NCBI RefSeq assembly: GCF_006335145.1
Contig: NZ_VDMN01000001.1
Location: 2,143,388-2,207,387 of the forward strand
DNA from: Aliirhizobium smilacinae
GTDB lineage: Bacteria > Pseudomonadota > Alphaproteobacteria > Rhizobiales > Rhizobiaceae
DNA length: 64,000 bases
Reading direction: 5' to 3'
Shown here piece after piece: positions 27,868-38,133 of this stretch. Position 1 is the first letter of the stretch; each line of letters opens with the position of its first letter. The notes beneath the pieces were generated by a model. The model was not told the origin of the DNA. It worked only from the letters and a program-made list of their open reading frames with translations, and did no database searches. Position numbers and translations under genes: made by a program.

Positions 27868-29849
27868 GTTTCCCTGATCCTATCGCAGTATTCAGGACAG
27901 AAGCGGCCGAGCTTCTGGAACAGATCGAAGCGGGGCTTCTCGATCTCAATGTGAATCTCGGCGACAAGGATCAGGTCGACGCGGTTTTCCGCGGCCTCCA
28001 CACGCTCAAGGGCTCCGGCGCCATGTTCGGCTTCGAGGCGCTTGCTGCCTTCACCCACCATTGCGAAACGGCCTTCGACCGGGTGCGCAAGGGCGAGGTT
28101 CCGGCAACCCATGCCCTCGTGACCGCCGTTCTCGAAGCCAAGGATCACATGCGGGCGCTGGTGGAAACACCGTCCGGCGACCATGAGGCGATGAGCGAAG
28201 CGCTGCTCGTCAATCTGCGCCGCGCCGTCGATGGTGGTGGTGATGCCGCCACAGCGCCTGCGGCAGCGCCTCCGGCCCAGACGCTCTACAAGATCCGTTT
28301 CAGCCTGCCCCAGAACGCCATGGCAAACGGCACCAATCCGCTGCCGCTGCTCGATGAATTGCGCGATCTCGGCACCTGCCGCATCGTCGCCGACCGTTCG
28401 GGTATCCCCTCGCTCGACGAGCTCGTTCCGACCGACTTGCACATCTCCTGGGATGTCGAGCTTCTGACAGCCGAGCCGCGATCGGCGATCGACGACGTGT
28501 TCATCTTCGTGATGGACGACATGGAACTTACGGTCGAAGAGATCGCAGCTCAGGCACAAGCGCCTGCCGTCATCGCACCTGCATCCGTCGCAGCAGCGCC
28601 CGTTGCGGCCGCGGCAGTCGTATCGGCCGCCGCAGCATCGGCGCCAGCGCCGGTCGATGCCAAAACTGCCAAGGCGAATGAAAACGTCCGCGTTCCCGCC
28701 GAAAAGCTCGACGAGTTGATGGACAGGGTCGGCGAGCTTGTAATCGCCCAGTCGCGGCTGTCTCAGCTGGCGGGCGGCAGCGGCGATCTCACGCTGCGCG
28801 CCGTTTCCGAAGACGTCGAACGCCTTTCCGGCGAGCTGCGCGACACGATGATGGTCCTGCGCATGGTGCCGGTCACACATCTGTTCAGCCGCTTCCGCCG
28901 GCTGGTGCACGATCTCGCCAACGAAACCGGCAAGAGAATAGAACTGATCACCGAGGGTGAAACGACGGAAGTCGACAAGAGCGTCATCGAACGCCTCGCC
29001 GACCCCCTCGTCCATCTTGTGCGCAATTCCTGCGACCATGGTCTGGAAACGGCAGATGAACGCCTGGCGACCGGCAAAACCGAAGCCGGCCATATCCACC
29101 TTTCGGCCCGCCAGCAGGCCGGCGAAGTTATCATCACGATCAAGGATGACGGTCGTGGCATCAACAAGGATCGGGTTCGCGCCAAGGCGGAATCCTCCGG
29201 CCTGATCGCCGCAAATGCCAGCCTTACCGACCAGGAACTCTACCAGTTGATCTTCCAGCCGGGCTTTTCCACGGCAAGCGAAGTCACCAATCTGTCCGGC
29301 CGCGGCGTCGGCATGGATGTGGTGAAGCGGACGATCGACGCGCTACGCGGCACGATCAACGTCGTCAGCCGTCCGGGTGAAGGTTCGGAAATCTCGCTGG
29401 CCATCCCGCTGACGCTCGCCATCATCGACGGCCTGCTCGTGCGTGTCGGCAATGCGCGCTACGTCATCCCGCTTTCGGCTGTCGAGGAATGCCTCGAACT
29501 TTCGGTCGAGGAAGACATGCGTTCGCGCGGTCGCAGCTTCATCTCGCTGCGCGACAGCCTCGTGCCCTTCCTTCGCCTGCGGGACCTCTTCCGCACCGGC
29601 ACCAAGCCCGATCAGTTCCAGAAGGTGGTGGTGATCTCGACCGGTTCGGAACGCGTCGGCCTCGTCGTCGACCAGATCATTGGCGACCACCAGACGGTGA
29701 TCAAGGGCATGTCGAAACTTCACCATGACGTGGCGACTTTCTCGGGCGCCACCATTCTCGGCGACGGCGATGTCGCCCTTATTCTCGATGTCGGCCACCT
29801 CGTCGCCGAGGGCCAGCAGCAGGAGGCGCATCTGCGCGCAGCCGGATGA
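27864..29849 (+). CDS. cheA: Chemotaxis histidine kinase CheA
   Basis: A 661-residue kinase with five domains. P1 Hpt has phospho-His46 in FRGLHTLKGSGAMFGFEAL. A P2-like region is followed by an Ala/Pro linker (about residues 230-270). The P3 dimerisation segment starts NVRVPAEKLDELMDRVGELV. P4 ATPase has the N box LVRNSCDHGLE, G1 IKDDGRGIN and G2 LSGRGVGMDVVK. The C-terminal P5 is CheW-like. It overlaps cheY and cheW by 4 bp. All catalytic motifs are present. Confidence 0.95.
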   Translation: MSFPDPIAVFRTEAAELLEQIEAGLLDLNVNLGDKDQVDAVFRGLHTLKGSGAMFGFEALAAFTHHCETAFDRVRKGEVPATHALVTAVLEAKDHMRALVETPSGDHEAMSEALLVNLRRAVDGGGDAATAPAAAPPAQTLYKIRFSLPQNAMANGTNPLPLLDELRDLGTCRIVADRSGIPSLDELVPTDLHISWDVELLTAEPRSAIDDVFIFVMDDMELTVEEIAAQAQAPAVIAPASVAAAPVAAAAVVSAAAASAPAPVDAKTAKANENVRVPAEKLDELMDRVGELVIAQSRLSQLAGGSGDLTLRAVSEDVERLSGELRDTMMVLRMVPVTHLFSRFRRLVHDLANETGKRIELITEGETTEVDKSVIERLADPLVHLVRNSCDHGLETADERLATGKTEAGHIHLSARQQAGEVIITIKDDGRGINKDRVRAKAESSGLIAANASLTDQELYQLIFQPGFSTASEVTNLSGRGVGMDVVKRTIDALRGTINVVSRPGEGSEISLAIPLTLAIIDGLLVRVGNARYVIPLSAVEECLELSVEEDMRSRGRSFISLRDSLVPFLRLRDLFRTGTKPDQFQKVVVISTGSERVGLVVDQIIGDHQTVIKGMSKLHHDVATFSGATILGDGDVALILDVGHLVAEGQQQEAHLRAAG

Positions 29850-30361
29850 ACCAAGTGGTCAGAAAACTCTCGGAAGACCTGTGGCAAGGACGTGACGAAC
29901 TCGAGGTCCTGACCTTCGAGATTGCCGGCGAAACCTTCGCGCTTGAAGCCTTTATCGTTCAGGAGATTCTCGATCTCTTGCCGGAAACCAGTGTTCCGGG
30001 CGCCAAGGCCTTTGTCGGCAGCGTCATCAATTTCCGCGGCAAGGTTATTCCGCTCGCCGATATAAGGCTTGCCTTCGGCATGGAAGCGACGAAGCCGACG
30101 ATCGACAGCCGCATCATCGTCATCGTCATCGAGATTGATGGAGAGCCGGTACTTGCCGGGATCCGCACCGACAAGGTGAACGAAGTCACGACACTTCTGC
30201 AATCCGCCAACGAACCGCCGCCAAGTGTTGGCATGCGCTGGCGTCCGGATTTCATCAACTGCCTGGTCAAGCGGGGAAGCGAATTCATCATTCTTCCCAA
30301 TCTGCAGGTCATCTTTTCGGCCAGACACGAGCATTCCGCAACCGCGTCGACCCACGGTTGA
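29846..30361 (+). CDS. cheW: CheW adaptor (first copy)
   Basis: A 171-residue CheW coupling protein linking receptors to CheA. LEVLTFEIAGETFALEAFIV and GSVINFRGKVIPLADIRLAF are the two SH3-like subdomain starts. It differs strongly from the second CheW (34063), suggesting different partners. It overlaps cheA by 4 bp and lies 24 bp upstream of the first receptor. Confidence 0.92.
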   Translation: MNQVVRKLSEDLWQGRDELEVLTFEIAGETFALEAFIVQEILDLLPETSVPGAKAFVGSVINFRGKVIPLADIRLAFGMEATKPTIDSRIIVIVIEIDGEPVLAGIRTDKVNEVTTLLQSANEPPPSVGMRWRPDFINCLVKRGSEFIILPNLQVIFSARHEHSATASTHG

Positions 30362-30385
30362 TCATATTTTGACGGAGATAAATAT

Positions 30386-32068
30386 ATGCGTGCCTCGATC
30401 AAGCTAAAGCTCGCTTCGGCCTTCGGCTTCATAATCCTGATGCTGATTGTGACCGCCGGTTACGGCGTCTTCAGCCTCAGCAATCTCAATGACACTCTGG
30501 AGCAGGTGATCCAGGGACCGGCGACGCGCCTTAAGCTGACGCAAACGCTCAATGCCGAACAGCTGCAGCAGCTGCGCCAGCAGAAGAACCTCCTGCTTGC
30601 CTCCAATCAGGCCGACATGCGCCGCTATATCGAAAGCAACGACACCGCACGGGCGGCTTTCGACGAGACCCTCAAGATGGTCCAGGCGCGCGCGACGGAG
30701 CAGGGCAAAGTCTACTGGGACAAGCTTTCCGGCATGACTACCGAATTCCGCAAGCAGGATGATCGCATCCGCGCGCTCATGCTCGCAGGGGATTCGGTCG
30801 GCGCCAATCAGATTTCCAGCAACGAGGCACGCGTGATCATCAACGAGATCGACGCCCTGCTGGAAGAAGTCATCAAGCTCGAAGATAGCCGGCTTCAGGC
30901 CGCTGACGAACAGGCCGATGTCGACTACGCCCAGACCCGCACGATCATGATCGCGGTTGCCGCTTCGGCCCTTCTGATCGCCGCCCTTGCCGCCCTGTGG
31001 ATCGCGATGAGCATCAGCAAGGGGCTGCGCAATGCAGTCAGTGCCGTACAGAATGTTGCCGAAGGCGACCTCACACGCTTTGCCACGATTTCCAGCAAGG
31101 ATGAGATCGGTGACCTGCTGGGTTACGTCAACACCATGATCGAGCGGCTGCGCGGCGTCGTCGGCGATGCGCTGTCGGCCTCCGACAATGTTTCATCCGG
31201 CAGCCAGGAGCTTTCGGCAAGCTCGGAACAGCTCTCGCAGGGTGCGACCGAACAGGCATCCTCGGCCGAAGAGGCTTCCGCCTCGATGGAAGAGATGGCT
31301 TCCAATATCAAGCAGAATGCCGACAACGCCGCCCAGACGGAAAAGATAGCCCGCCAGTCCTCCAAGGACGCCGAGCTTTCCGGCCAGGCGGTCAACCGTG
31401 CCGTCAGTGCGATGCGGACGATCGCCGAAAAGATCTCGATCGTTCAGGAAATTGCCCGCCAGACCGACCTTCTGGCACTCAACGCCGCCGTCGAGGCAGC
31501 GCGTGCCGGCGAACATGGCAAGGGCTTTGCCGTCGTCGCGTCCGAAGTGCGCAAGCTTGCCGAACGCAGCCAGGCGGCTGCCGCCGAAATCAGCGCGCTT
31601 TCCGGTGATACCGTACAGGTTGCTACCGAAGCCGGCGAAATGCTGAACAAGCTCGTGCCGGACATCCAGAAGACCGCCGAACTGGTCTCGGAGATCTCTG
31701 CCGCCTGCCGCGAACAGGATATCGGCGCCAGCCAGATCAACGAAGCGATCCAGCAGCTAGACAAGGTGACCCAGCAGAATGCCGGTGCATCGGAAGAGAT
31801 GTCGGCAACCTCCGAGGAACTCGCCTCCCAGGCCGAGGAATTGCAGGCTTCGATCGCCTTCTTCCGGGTCGATCAGGCCGGCGCGAAGCCTGCGCCCAGA
31901 CGGGCTGCCGCCCCCGCCCCGCGCGCTACGGCAAAGCCTGCCTACAGAGCCCCTGCCCACGCCGCCCATTCCGTTCATGCACAGCAGGCCAAGGCCAAGG
32001 GCTTTGCACTCGACATGTCGATGGGCGGTCCGGACGCGGACGACCAGCACTTCCGCGAAAGCGCCTGA
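30386..32068 (+). CDS. Methyl-accepting chemotaxis protein (first)
   Basis: A 560-residue membrane receptor. TM1 is about residues 10-31 ([20 protein letters not shown]). A periplasmic four-helix bundle of about 155 residues follows, then TM2 about 190-210 and a single HAMP domain ([20 protein letters not shown]). The signalling hairpin has the intact tip [21 protein letters not shown] Pro/Ala linker leads to the tail [20 protein letters not shown], almost identical in the next receptor; there is no NWETF-type pentapeptide. Ligand unknown. Confidence 0.94.
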   Translation: MRASIKLKLASAFGFIILMLIVTAGYGVFSLSNLNDTLEQVIQGPATRLKLTQTLNAEQLQQLRQQKNLLLASNQADMRRYIESNDTARAAFDETLKMVQARATEQGKVYWDKLSGMTTEFRKQDDRIRALMLAGDSVGANQISSNEARVIINEIDALLEEVIKLEDSRLQAADEQADVDYAQTRTIMIAVAASALLIAALAALWIAMSISKGLRNAVSAVQNVAEGDLTRFATISSKDEIGDLLGYVNTMIERLRGVVGDALSASDNVSSGSQELSASSEQLSQGATEQASSAEEASASMEEMASNIKQNADNAAQTEKIARQSSKDAELSGQAVNRAVSAMRTIAEKISIVQEIARQTDLLALNAAVEAARAGEHGKGFAVVASEVRKLAERSQAAAAEISALSGDTVQVATEAGEMLNKLVPDIQKTAELVSEISAACREQDIGASQINEAIQQLDKVTQQNAGASEEMSATSEELASQAEELQASIAFFRVDQAGAKPAPRRAAAPAPRATAKPAYRAPAHAAHSVHAQQAKAKGFALDMSMGGPDADDQHFRESA

Positions 32069-32080
32069 AACAAATAGCTG

Positions 32081-32107
32081 GTTCGGACCGCGTTCAGCGG
32101 CCCGAAC
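32081..32107. repeat. Inverted repeat after the first receptor gene
   Basis: GTTCGGACCGC and GCGGCCCGAAC pair with one mismatch around a 5-nt loop, 13 bp past the stop. No T run follows, so it may stabilise or process the operon mRNA rather than terminate it. The remaining 140 bp to the next receptor show no gene. Confidence 0.5.
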
Positions 32108-32247
32108 CACCGCCGCCGTGTGTATGCGACGACGTCAGACCGGTTCTCAATCAGGTCCCGGGGCGAATGCCTTGCCCGAATACCTATCCATTCGGCTTTC
32201 ACCATCCAGAGTGAAGGCTTCACGTCGCCATCCATGCATATCGGGGT

Positions 32248-34059
32248 ATGACCTTGCGTTTCACCATCAAACTTAAGCTGGCCTTGTCTTTCGGACTGAT
32301 GATCGTCCTTCTGGCATTGACCGCCGGCTACGGCATCTTCAGCCTCTCCAACCTCAATACAGCCGTCTCCGACCTCATCGCTGGGCCTGCCAAGCGGCTT
32401 GAGCACGCGCAGAATGTCGGTGCATTGCAGCTGCGGATCGTCCGCGCCCAGATGAATATGGCCACGGCCACCAATTCGGCTGACGTAGACAACTATATCA
32501 AGGCCAGCGACACGAACCGCCAGAAGTTCAAGGACGAGATCGCATGGCTGATTTCGGCCGCGACATCGGACCAGGGCCGCAAGTCCTGGCAGGATGTCGG
32601 CGATCTCGGTGACAAGCTGTTTGCGATCGACGACAAGATCCGCGAGTTGGCGAAATCCGGAAACGGTTCGGAAGCAGTCCGGCTGGCAACGACCGAAGGC
32701 CGCACCACGGTCGATGCGATCGAGGAGCTGGCAAATGCTCGCGCGGATGCGAGCCGGGAAGCCATGCAGAAAGCCGATGCCGACACCAACGAACAGTATA
32801 CGACGACCCGGAACTTCATCGTCGGCCTTGCAGCGATCGCCCTCCTCATCGCAGTCGTCGCAGCTCTCTGGATCGCACTCGGAATCAGCAGTGGCCTGCG
32901 CAAGATCATGGGCGTTGCCGAAGCCGTCGCGATCGGCGATCTCAATCAGAATGTGCAGATCAAATCCAACGACGAAATTCGCGATCTGGTCAACATCATC
33001 AATCTGATGACCGCAAATCTGCGCAACACCGCCGATATCGCCGACCAGATTGCCAATGGTAACCTGACCGTGACGCCGAAGCCGCTCTCCGACAAGGATA
33101 CGCTCGGCATCGCACTCGAAAGCATGGTACAGCGCCTTCGCGGCGTCGTGGCGGACGCTCTTGCTGCTGCCGACAACGTATCTTCGGGTAGCCAGGAACT
33201 TTCCTCCAGCTCCGAACAGCTGTCGCAGGGCGCAACCGAACAGGCATCGTCTGCCGAAGAAGCCTCGGCTTCGATGGAGCAGATGGCCGCCAACATCAAG
33301 CAGAATGCCGATAACGCTGCCCAGACGGAAAAGATCGCCCGCCAGTCCTCCAAGGATGCAGAAGCATCCGGCGAAGCTGTCGCCCGTGCCGTCGGCGCCA
33401 TGCGCACGATTGCAGAGAAGATCTCGATCGTTCAGGAAATCGCCCGGCAGACCGACCTTCTGGCTCTCAACGCCGCCGTCGAGGCCGCGCGTGCCGGCGA
33501 ACACGGCAAGGGTTTTGCCGTCGTCGCTTCGGAAGTCCGCAAGCTTGCCGAGCGCTCGCAGGCAGCGGCTGCCGAAATCAGCTCGCTCTCCGGCGAAACC
33601 GTGCAGACGGCCGCAGAAGCCGGCGACATGTTGAACAAGCTGGTGCCCGCGATCCACAAGACCGCCGAACTGGTTTCGGAAATCTCCGCCGCCTGCCGCG
33701 AGCAGGATATCGGTGCTTCCCAGATCAACGAAGCGATCCAGCAGCTCGACAAGGTCACCCAGCAGAACGCCGGCTCGTCGGAAGAAATGTCCTCGACCTC
33801 GGAAGAACTCGCTGCCCAGGCCGAGGAACTGCAGGCTTCGATCGCCTTCTTCAAAGTCGATACGGGCAGCTCCCGCGAGCGTGCGGCACCGGCCGCAAGG
33901 GCACCGGCCTATAAGCCTGCCCAGCAGGCTTCGCGGGCCAGCGCCTCGGCATCGGCCAACAACATCAAGTCGCAACAGGCGCGCGCCAAGGGTTTTGCCC
34001 TCGACATGTCGATGGGTGGGCCGGATAGCGACGACGCCGATTTCCGGGAAAGCGCTTAA
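32248..34059 (+). CDS. Methyl-accepting chemotaxis protein (second, double HAMP)
   Basis: A 603-residue paralogue of the preceding receptor with the same layout: TM1 (residues about 8-30), periplasmic helical domain, and TM2 about 188-210. The linker is longer and contains two HAMP-like units ([20 protein letters not shown], then [20 protein letters not shown]), which accounts for the extra 43 residues. The signalling tip [20 protein letters not shown] is intact. It ends with [20 protein letters not shown]. The periplasmic domain has diverged, so ligand range probably differs. It lies 3 bp before cheW2. Confidence 0.94.
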   Translation: MTLRFTIKLKLALSFGLMIVLLALTAGYGIFSLSNLNTAVSDLIAGPAKRLEHAQNVGALQLRIVRAQMNMATATNSADVDNYIKASDTNRQKFKDEIAWLISAATSDQGRKSWQDVGDLGDKLFAIDDKIRELAKSGNGSEAVRLATTEGRTTVDAIEELANARADASREAMQKADADTNEQYTTTRNFIVGLAAIALLIAVVAALWIALGISSGLRKIMGVAEAVAIGDLNQNVQIKSNDEIRDLVNIINLMTANLRNTADIADQIANGNLTVTPKPLSDKDTLGIALESMVQRLRGVVADALAAADNVSSGSQELSSSSEQLSQGATEQASSAEEASASMEQMAANIKQNADNAAQTEKIARQSSKDAEASGEAVARAVGAMRTIAEKISIVQEIARQTDLLALNAAVEAARAGEHGKGFAVVASEVRKLAERSQAAAAEISSLSGETVQTAAEAGDMLNKLVPAIHKTAELVSEISAACREQDIGASQINEAIQQLDKVTQQNAGSSEEMSSTSEELAAQAEELQASIAFFKVDTGSSRERAAPAARAPAYKPAQQASRASASASANNIKSQQARAKGFALDMSMGGPDSDDADFRESA

Positions 34060-34062
34060 ACC

Positions 34063-34569
34063 ATGGCCGCATCATCCGAATCCCAGTTCGTAACCTTCAG
34101 TCTCGGCGAGGAACTCTTCGCCGTGCCTGTCGAGGTGGTGCGGGAAATCCTCGACCATGAGGACGCCTTCAAGATCCCGCACGGGCCAGACTACCTTCTC
34201 GGCCTGCGCGACGTGCGCGGACAGGGCGTGCCGATCATCGATCTTCGGATCCGTCTCGGCTTGAGCCCGACCGCCAGAACGCCGCATACGCGTATGCTCG
34301 TGCTCGACGTGCCGATCGGCGACAAGGTTCTGGCGCTCGGCCTCGTCGCCGACCGCGTCTATGAAGTCGTGCCGTTCCGCACGGAGCAGATCGAGAATGC
34401 GCCCGATATCGGCATTCGCTGGCGATCCGACTATATCGCCGGCGTCGTCCGGCGCGATGGCGGCTTCGTCGTCATCATCGATCTCGCCCGACTGTTTTCA
34501 GATACGGGCCCGGCGCTTTCCGGCGTTGCGCCCACATCGCAGGCGGCGCCCGCCTCGCAGGTCGCATGA
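34063..34569 (+). CDS. cheW: CheW adaptor (second copy)
   Basis: A 168-residue CheW. QFVTFSLGEELFAVPVEVVREILDHED and GLRDVRGQGVPIIDLRIRLG are classic. An Ala/Ser-rich tail ([16 protein letters not shown]) is unusual. It overlaps cheR by 4 bp. Its sequence is closer to ordinary chemotaxis CheW than the first copy. Confidence 0.93.
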   Translation: MAASSESQFVTFSLGEELFAVPVEVVREILDHEDAFKIPHGPDYLLGLRDVRGQGVPIIDLRIRLGLSPTARTPHTRMLVLDVPIGDKVLALGLVADRVYEVVPFRTEQIENAPDIGIRWRSDYIAGVVRRDGGFVVIIDLARLFSDTGPALSGVAPTSQAAPASQVA

Positions 34570-35438
34570 CGGGACCCGGCGTGAACGCAGCAGTAAAGAC
34601 CCAGCCGCTGGACGACCGGCTCAGCAAGCGCGATTTCGAAGCACTGTCGAAATTCATCTACAGCTACAGCGGCATCAAGATGCCGCTGAACAAGGTAACC
34701 ATGCTCGAAGGCCGGCTCCGTCGCCGGCTGCGGGTCACGGGCATCGCCACCTTCGGCGACTATTGCGACTACCTCTTCAACCAGGGTGGCATCGAACGCG
34801 AGGCCATCTACCTGATCGACGTGGTCACGACCAACAAGACCGACTTCTTCCGCGAACCGAAACATTTCGACTACATGCGGGATGTGGCGCTTGGCGATAT
34901 CGTAACGCAATTTTCCGGGCGCCGGATCCGGGTCTGGAGTTCCGCCTGCTCCACGGGTGCCGAGCCCTATACGCTGGCCATGGTGATGTCCGATTTCGTC
35001 CAGTCGCAGGCGTCGGACAGGGACTATTTCATCCTCGCGACGGACCTTTCCACCGACGTGCTGCAGAAAGCGCAGAAGGGTATCTATTCCTCGGACATCA
35101 TGGCACCGGTGCCGCCGGAGATGATGCGCAAGTATGTCCTGCGGGCAACGAACTCGCACCGGCAGGAAATGCGGGTTGCCCCGATGCTGCGCCAGAAGGT
35201 CGGATTTGCCCGTATGAACCTGATGGACGCGAAATATCCCATCGGCGATCCGATGCACATCATCTTCTGCCGCAACGTGCTGATCTATTTTGACAAGCAG
35301 ACCCAGCAGCAGGTTCTGACTCGGCTTTGTAACAACCTGGCACCCGGCGGTTATCTGTTCATCGGCCATTCGGAAACCGTCAGCGGCTTCGATCTGCCGA
35401 TCCGGCAGGTCGCCAACACAATCTTCAAGCGGATATAG
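34566..35438 (+). CDS. cheR: Chemotaxis receptor methyltransferase CheR
   Basis: A 290-residue SAM-dependent glutamate methyltransferase. The N-terminal helical domain ([20 protein letters not shown]) is followed by the [18 protein letters not shown] motif and the SAM site [40 protein letters not shown] is the conserved late motif. It adds methyl groups to the receptors encoded just upstream. It overlaps cheW2 by 4 bp. Confidence 0.95.
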   Translation: MTGPGVNAAVKTQPLDDRLSKRDFEALSKFIYSYSGIKMPLNKVTMLEGRLRRRLRVTGIATFGDYCDYLFNQGGIEREAIYLIDVVTTNKTDFFREPKHFDYMRDVALGDIVTQFSGRRIRVWSSACSTGAEPYTLAMVMSDFVQSQASDRDYFILATDLSTDVLQKAQKGIYSSDIMAPVPPEMMRKYVLRATNSHRQEMRVAPMLRQKVGFARMNLMDAKYPIGDPMHIIFCRNVLIYFDKQTQQQVLTRLCNNLAPGGYLFIGHSETVSGFDLPIRQVANTIFKRI

Positions 35439-35445
35439 GAAAAGC

Positions 35446-36528
35446 ATGGGCGGGAAAATTCGTGTCCTGATCATCGACGACTCGGCGAGCGTAAGGCAGA
35501 CGCTCTCGACCCTGCTATCGGAAGACCCGGATATCGAGATCATGGGGGTCGCCAATGACCCGTTCATGGCCGCCAAGAAACTGCGCGACGAGATACCGGA
35601 CGTCATCACGCTCGATGTGGAGATGCCGCAGATGGACGGTATCACTTTCCTGCGCAAGCTGATGGTGCAGCATCCGATCCCCGTGGTCATGTGTTCTTCG
35701 CTGACGGAATCCGGCTCGGAGACGCTGATGCAGGCACTGGAAGCGGGTGCCGTCGATGTCATCCTCAAACCGAAGATCGGTGCGGCCGACCATCTGGCCG
35801 AACATGCCGAACAGATCCGCCAGGCGGTGAAGGGCGCAGCGCGCGCCAGCGTTTCCAAACTGCGGGCAAGTCGCCTCAAGGAGCGGACCGTCCAGGGCAA
35901 ACTGACGGCCGATGCCGTGCTGCCGCCGCCGAAGATCGGCGCAATGGCGAAAACCACCGAAATGGTCGTCTGCGTCGGTGCATCAACCGGAGGGACCGAG
36001 GCCTTGCGCGTATTGCTGGAAGCGCTGCCGGCGAACTCGCCGGGCATGGTCATCGTCCAGCATATGCCGGAAAAATTCACCGCCGCCTTCGCCAAACGGC
36101 TGAACAGCCTATGCGAAGTCGAGGTGAAGGAAGCCGTCAACGGCGATCCTGTCCTACGCGGCCACGTGCTGATCGCGCCTGGCGACAAACACATGCTTTT
36201 GGAGCGCCGCGGCGCACGTTACGAGGTTTCCGTTCGGGAAGGCCCGCTGGTCAGCCGGCACCGGCCTTCGGTCGACGTACTGTTCCGCTCCGCCGCACGG
36301 TCGGCCGGTTCCAATGCAATGGGCGTGATCATGACCGGCATGGGCGATGATGGCGCCCGCGGCATGAACGAGATGCACCAGGCCGGCGCGTTTACTGTGG
36401 CGCAGGACGAGGCAAGCTCGGTCGTGTTCGGCATGCCGAAGGAAGCGATCGCCCACGGCGGCGTCGATCGCATCGTGTCGCTTGACCAGATCGCGCGCGA
36501 GATATTGGCGGCGGATAGGCGGCGGTAG
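35446..36528 (+). CDS. cheB: Chemotaxis receptor methylesterase/deamidase CheB
   Basis: A 360-residue response regulator-esterase. The receiver domain has D57 in [12 protein letters not shown]. The C-terminal esterase has the catalytic serine in [15 protein letters not shown], histidine in [17 protein letters not shown] and aspartate in [12 protein letters not shown]. It removes receptor methyl groups and closes the adaptation loop. It is the last gene of the operon; no cheD or cheZ is present. Confidence 0.95.
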   Translation: MGGKIRVLIIDDSASVRQTLSTLLSEDPDIEIMGVANDPFMAAKKLRDEIPDVITLDVEMPQMDGITFLRKLMVQHPIPVVMCSSLTESGSETLMQALEAGAVDVILKPKIGAADHLAEHAEQIRQAVKGAARASVSKLRASRLKERTVQGKLTADAVLPPPKIGAMAKTTEMVVCVGASTGGTEALRVLLEALPANSPGMVIVQHMPEKFTAAFAKRLNSLCEVEVKEAVNGDPVLRGHVLIAPGDKHMLLERRGARYEVSVREGPLVSRHRPSVDVLFRSAARSAGSNAMGVIMTGMGDDGARGMNEMHQAGAFTVAQDEASSVVFGMPKEAIAHGGVDRIVSLDQIAREILAADRRR

Positions 36529-36540
36529 GCCACCTATCCG
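36512..36540. repeat. Inverted repeat spanning the convergent cheB/SDR stops
   Basis: CGGATAGG (36512-36519) and CCTATCCG (36533-36540) form an 8-bp stem that covers both stop codons, which are 5 bp apart. No T tract follows. It may still act as a weak bidirectional terminator. Confidence 0.45.
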
Positions 36541-37448
36541 AAGGACGCTCCCGTCAATTGGATCGACCTGTCCCACAGGCGGGCAGCGACCTCCCTGTCC
36601 TCAGCCTGCGACGGCATTTTCGCACGTGCAGGTGCCCCACGGGTCTCGCCCATCTTGTCCGGGCCGTAATAACCACCAGGCTTGGCATTCGGCGAGGTTG
36701 CTGCAAAAAGCGTCGGCAGCGCCCCTTGGGCCGAGGGCTGAAACAGGAACCAGAACAGTGAGCGCGCCAGGCCCATCGGACTGAACCTTCCGGGAGCGTT
36801 GTGGAGCAGGCTGGTGCGCGAAATGCCGGGATGCGCGGCAATACTGGTCAGCCCCCAACCCGCGGCGTCGCTTCGCCGCTGCAATTCGAGGGCAAACATC
36901 AGGCAAGCGAGCTTCGACTGGCTGTAGACCGACATCGGCCTGTAGTTCCGTTTGGCCTGCAGATCATCGAGATCAATTATCCCGGACCGGGCAGCGATAC
37001 TTGAAAGCGAAACCACGCGCGGGTTCTCACCCTTGCGCAGCAGGGGCATGAGTTGCGCCGTTAGCGCAAAATGGCCGAGATAATTTGTAGCGAACTGAAG
37101 TTCAAAGCCATCCGATGTCTCATGTCGGTTCGGCGGCATCATCACAGCGGCATTGTTGATCAGGATATCGAGCCTTTGCTGCTGGCGCGCCAGTCGCATA
37201 CCGAAATCTGCAATCGAAGAAAGGCTCGCAAGATCGATCATTTCGAAGCGGATGCTGGCGCCGGGGACCTCCCTCCTGACACTTGATACAGCATCCTCAC
37301 CCTTATCGGTGCTGCGGCCCGCAATAATCACATCGGCGCCGGTCCGCGTCAGTGCCAGAGCATCCTGGTAACCGAGGCCACCGGTTCCGGTGACAACGAT
37401 CGACCGTCCCTTTTGAGATGGAATATTCGAAACGCTCCACGTCGCCAT
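36534..37448 (-). CDS. Short-chain dehydrogenase/reductase
   Basis: A 304-residue SDR of the retinol-dehydrogenase/oxidoreductase type. The cofactor loop is a variant IVVTGTGGLGYQDALAL, the NNAAVM motif is present, and the active-site YSQSKLACLMF gives Tyr/Lys. ATG 37448 follows AAGGAAG by 7 bases and starts after the operator region; a start at 37541 would read through the TetR operators. It is divergent from a TetR gene, its likely repressor. Substrate unknown. Confidence 0.88.
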   Translation of the reverse strand: MATWSVSNIPSQKGRSIVVTGTGGLGYQDALALTRTGADVIIAGRSTDKGEDAVSSVRREVPGASIRFEMIDLASLSSIADFGMRLARQQQRLDILINNAAVMMPPNRHETSDGFELQFATNYLGHFALTAQLMPLLRKGENPRVVSLSSIAARSGIIDLDDLQAKRNYRPMSVYSQSKLACLMFALELQRRSDAAGWGLTSIAAHPGISRTSLLHNAPGRFSPMGLARSLFWFLFQPSAQGALPTLFAATSPNAKPGGYYGPDKMGETRGAPARAKMPSQAEDREVAARLWDRSIQLTGASFG

Positions 37449-37470
37449 ATTTCTAACTTCCTTAAAAATC

Positions 37471-37506
37471 GCACTTGGTGTAAAATTATAATTGCACTGA
37501 GTGTAA
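37471..37506. promoter_or_regulatory. Two TetR-type operator copies
   Basis: GCACTTGGTGTAA (37471-37483) and GCACTGAGTGTAA (37494-37506) are near-identical, each built around a CACT-AGTG-like inverted core, and are 23 bp apart (two helical turns). They lie between the divergent SDR and TetR genes in an AT-rich stretch, where a repressor would block both promoters. Confidence 0.6.
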
Positions 37507-37524
37507 TTTTCAAGAGGCACGAAA

Positions 37525-38133
37525 TTGTCGCCACCCGACATCGAAAAACAGGAATATGGCGGAAGCGGCCTGCGCGAGCGGAAGAAACAGGAAACCCTGC
37601 AGCGCCTTATCGAAACTGGGGTGAAGTTATTCCTTGCAAACGGCTACGAGACGACAACGGTGGACGCCATCGCAGCCGCAGCAGGCATTTCGCGCCGCAC
37701 TTTCTTTTATTATTTCAAATCGAAAGACGATATCCTGCTCTCGATGCAAAGCAGCGGTTTTAAGATCGTTTGCGATGCTGTTGCAAAGTCTGCTTCAGAT
37801 CTGGCTCCTCTTGATGCCGTTCAAGCCGCTTTCGTGGAAGCCTGCGCTCCTTATCTTCCTGACGAGATGATGATTCTCGACAGAGTGATGCTTTCCAGCG
37901 AAAGTCTGCGGGCTCGAAAACAAATGGCTTATATGCAACAGGAGCAGGAACTCCTCGCCAGTTTATACAGACGCTGGCCCGATCCTGCCAAGCGTAGCTC
38001 GCTGCGTCTCGTCGCCATGGCATCGATGGGCGCGATGCGCCTTGCAATGGAGGCCTGGCGCGAAGACGGTGGCAAACGGCCCCTTACGGCACTGATCGTA
38101 GAAACCTTCACAGCACTTAGAACGGAAATCTGA
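37525..38133 (+). CDS. TetR-family transcriptional regulator
   Basis: A 202-residue repressor. The N-terminal helix-turn-helix is YETTTVDAIAAAAGISRRTF-FYYFKSKDDILL. The C-terminal ligand domain is variable. The start is TTG 37525; an in-frame alternative further in is not obvious. Lower GC than neighbours. Divergent from the SDR, which it most likely controls through the two operator copies. Confidence 0.88.
   Translation: MSPPDIEKQEYGGSGLRERKKQETLQRLIETGVKLFLANGYETTTVDAIAAAAGISRRTFFYYFKSKDDILLSMQSSGFKIVCDAVAKSASDLAPLDAVQAAFVEACAPYLPDEMMILDRVMLSSESLRARKQMAYMQQEQELLASLYRRWPDPAKRSSLRLVAMASMGAMRLAMEAWREDGGKRPLTALIVETFTALRTEI

Noticed and set aside
31975..33975. A 666-codon open frame antisense to the receptor genes
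   Set aside because: Its Gly/Arg-rich repeats are the complement of the repetitive receptor signalling helices; no family match.
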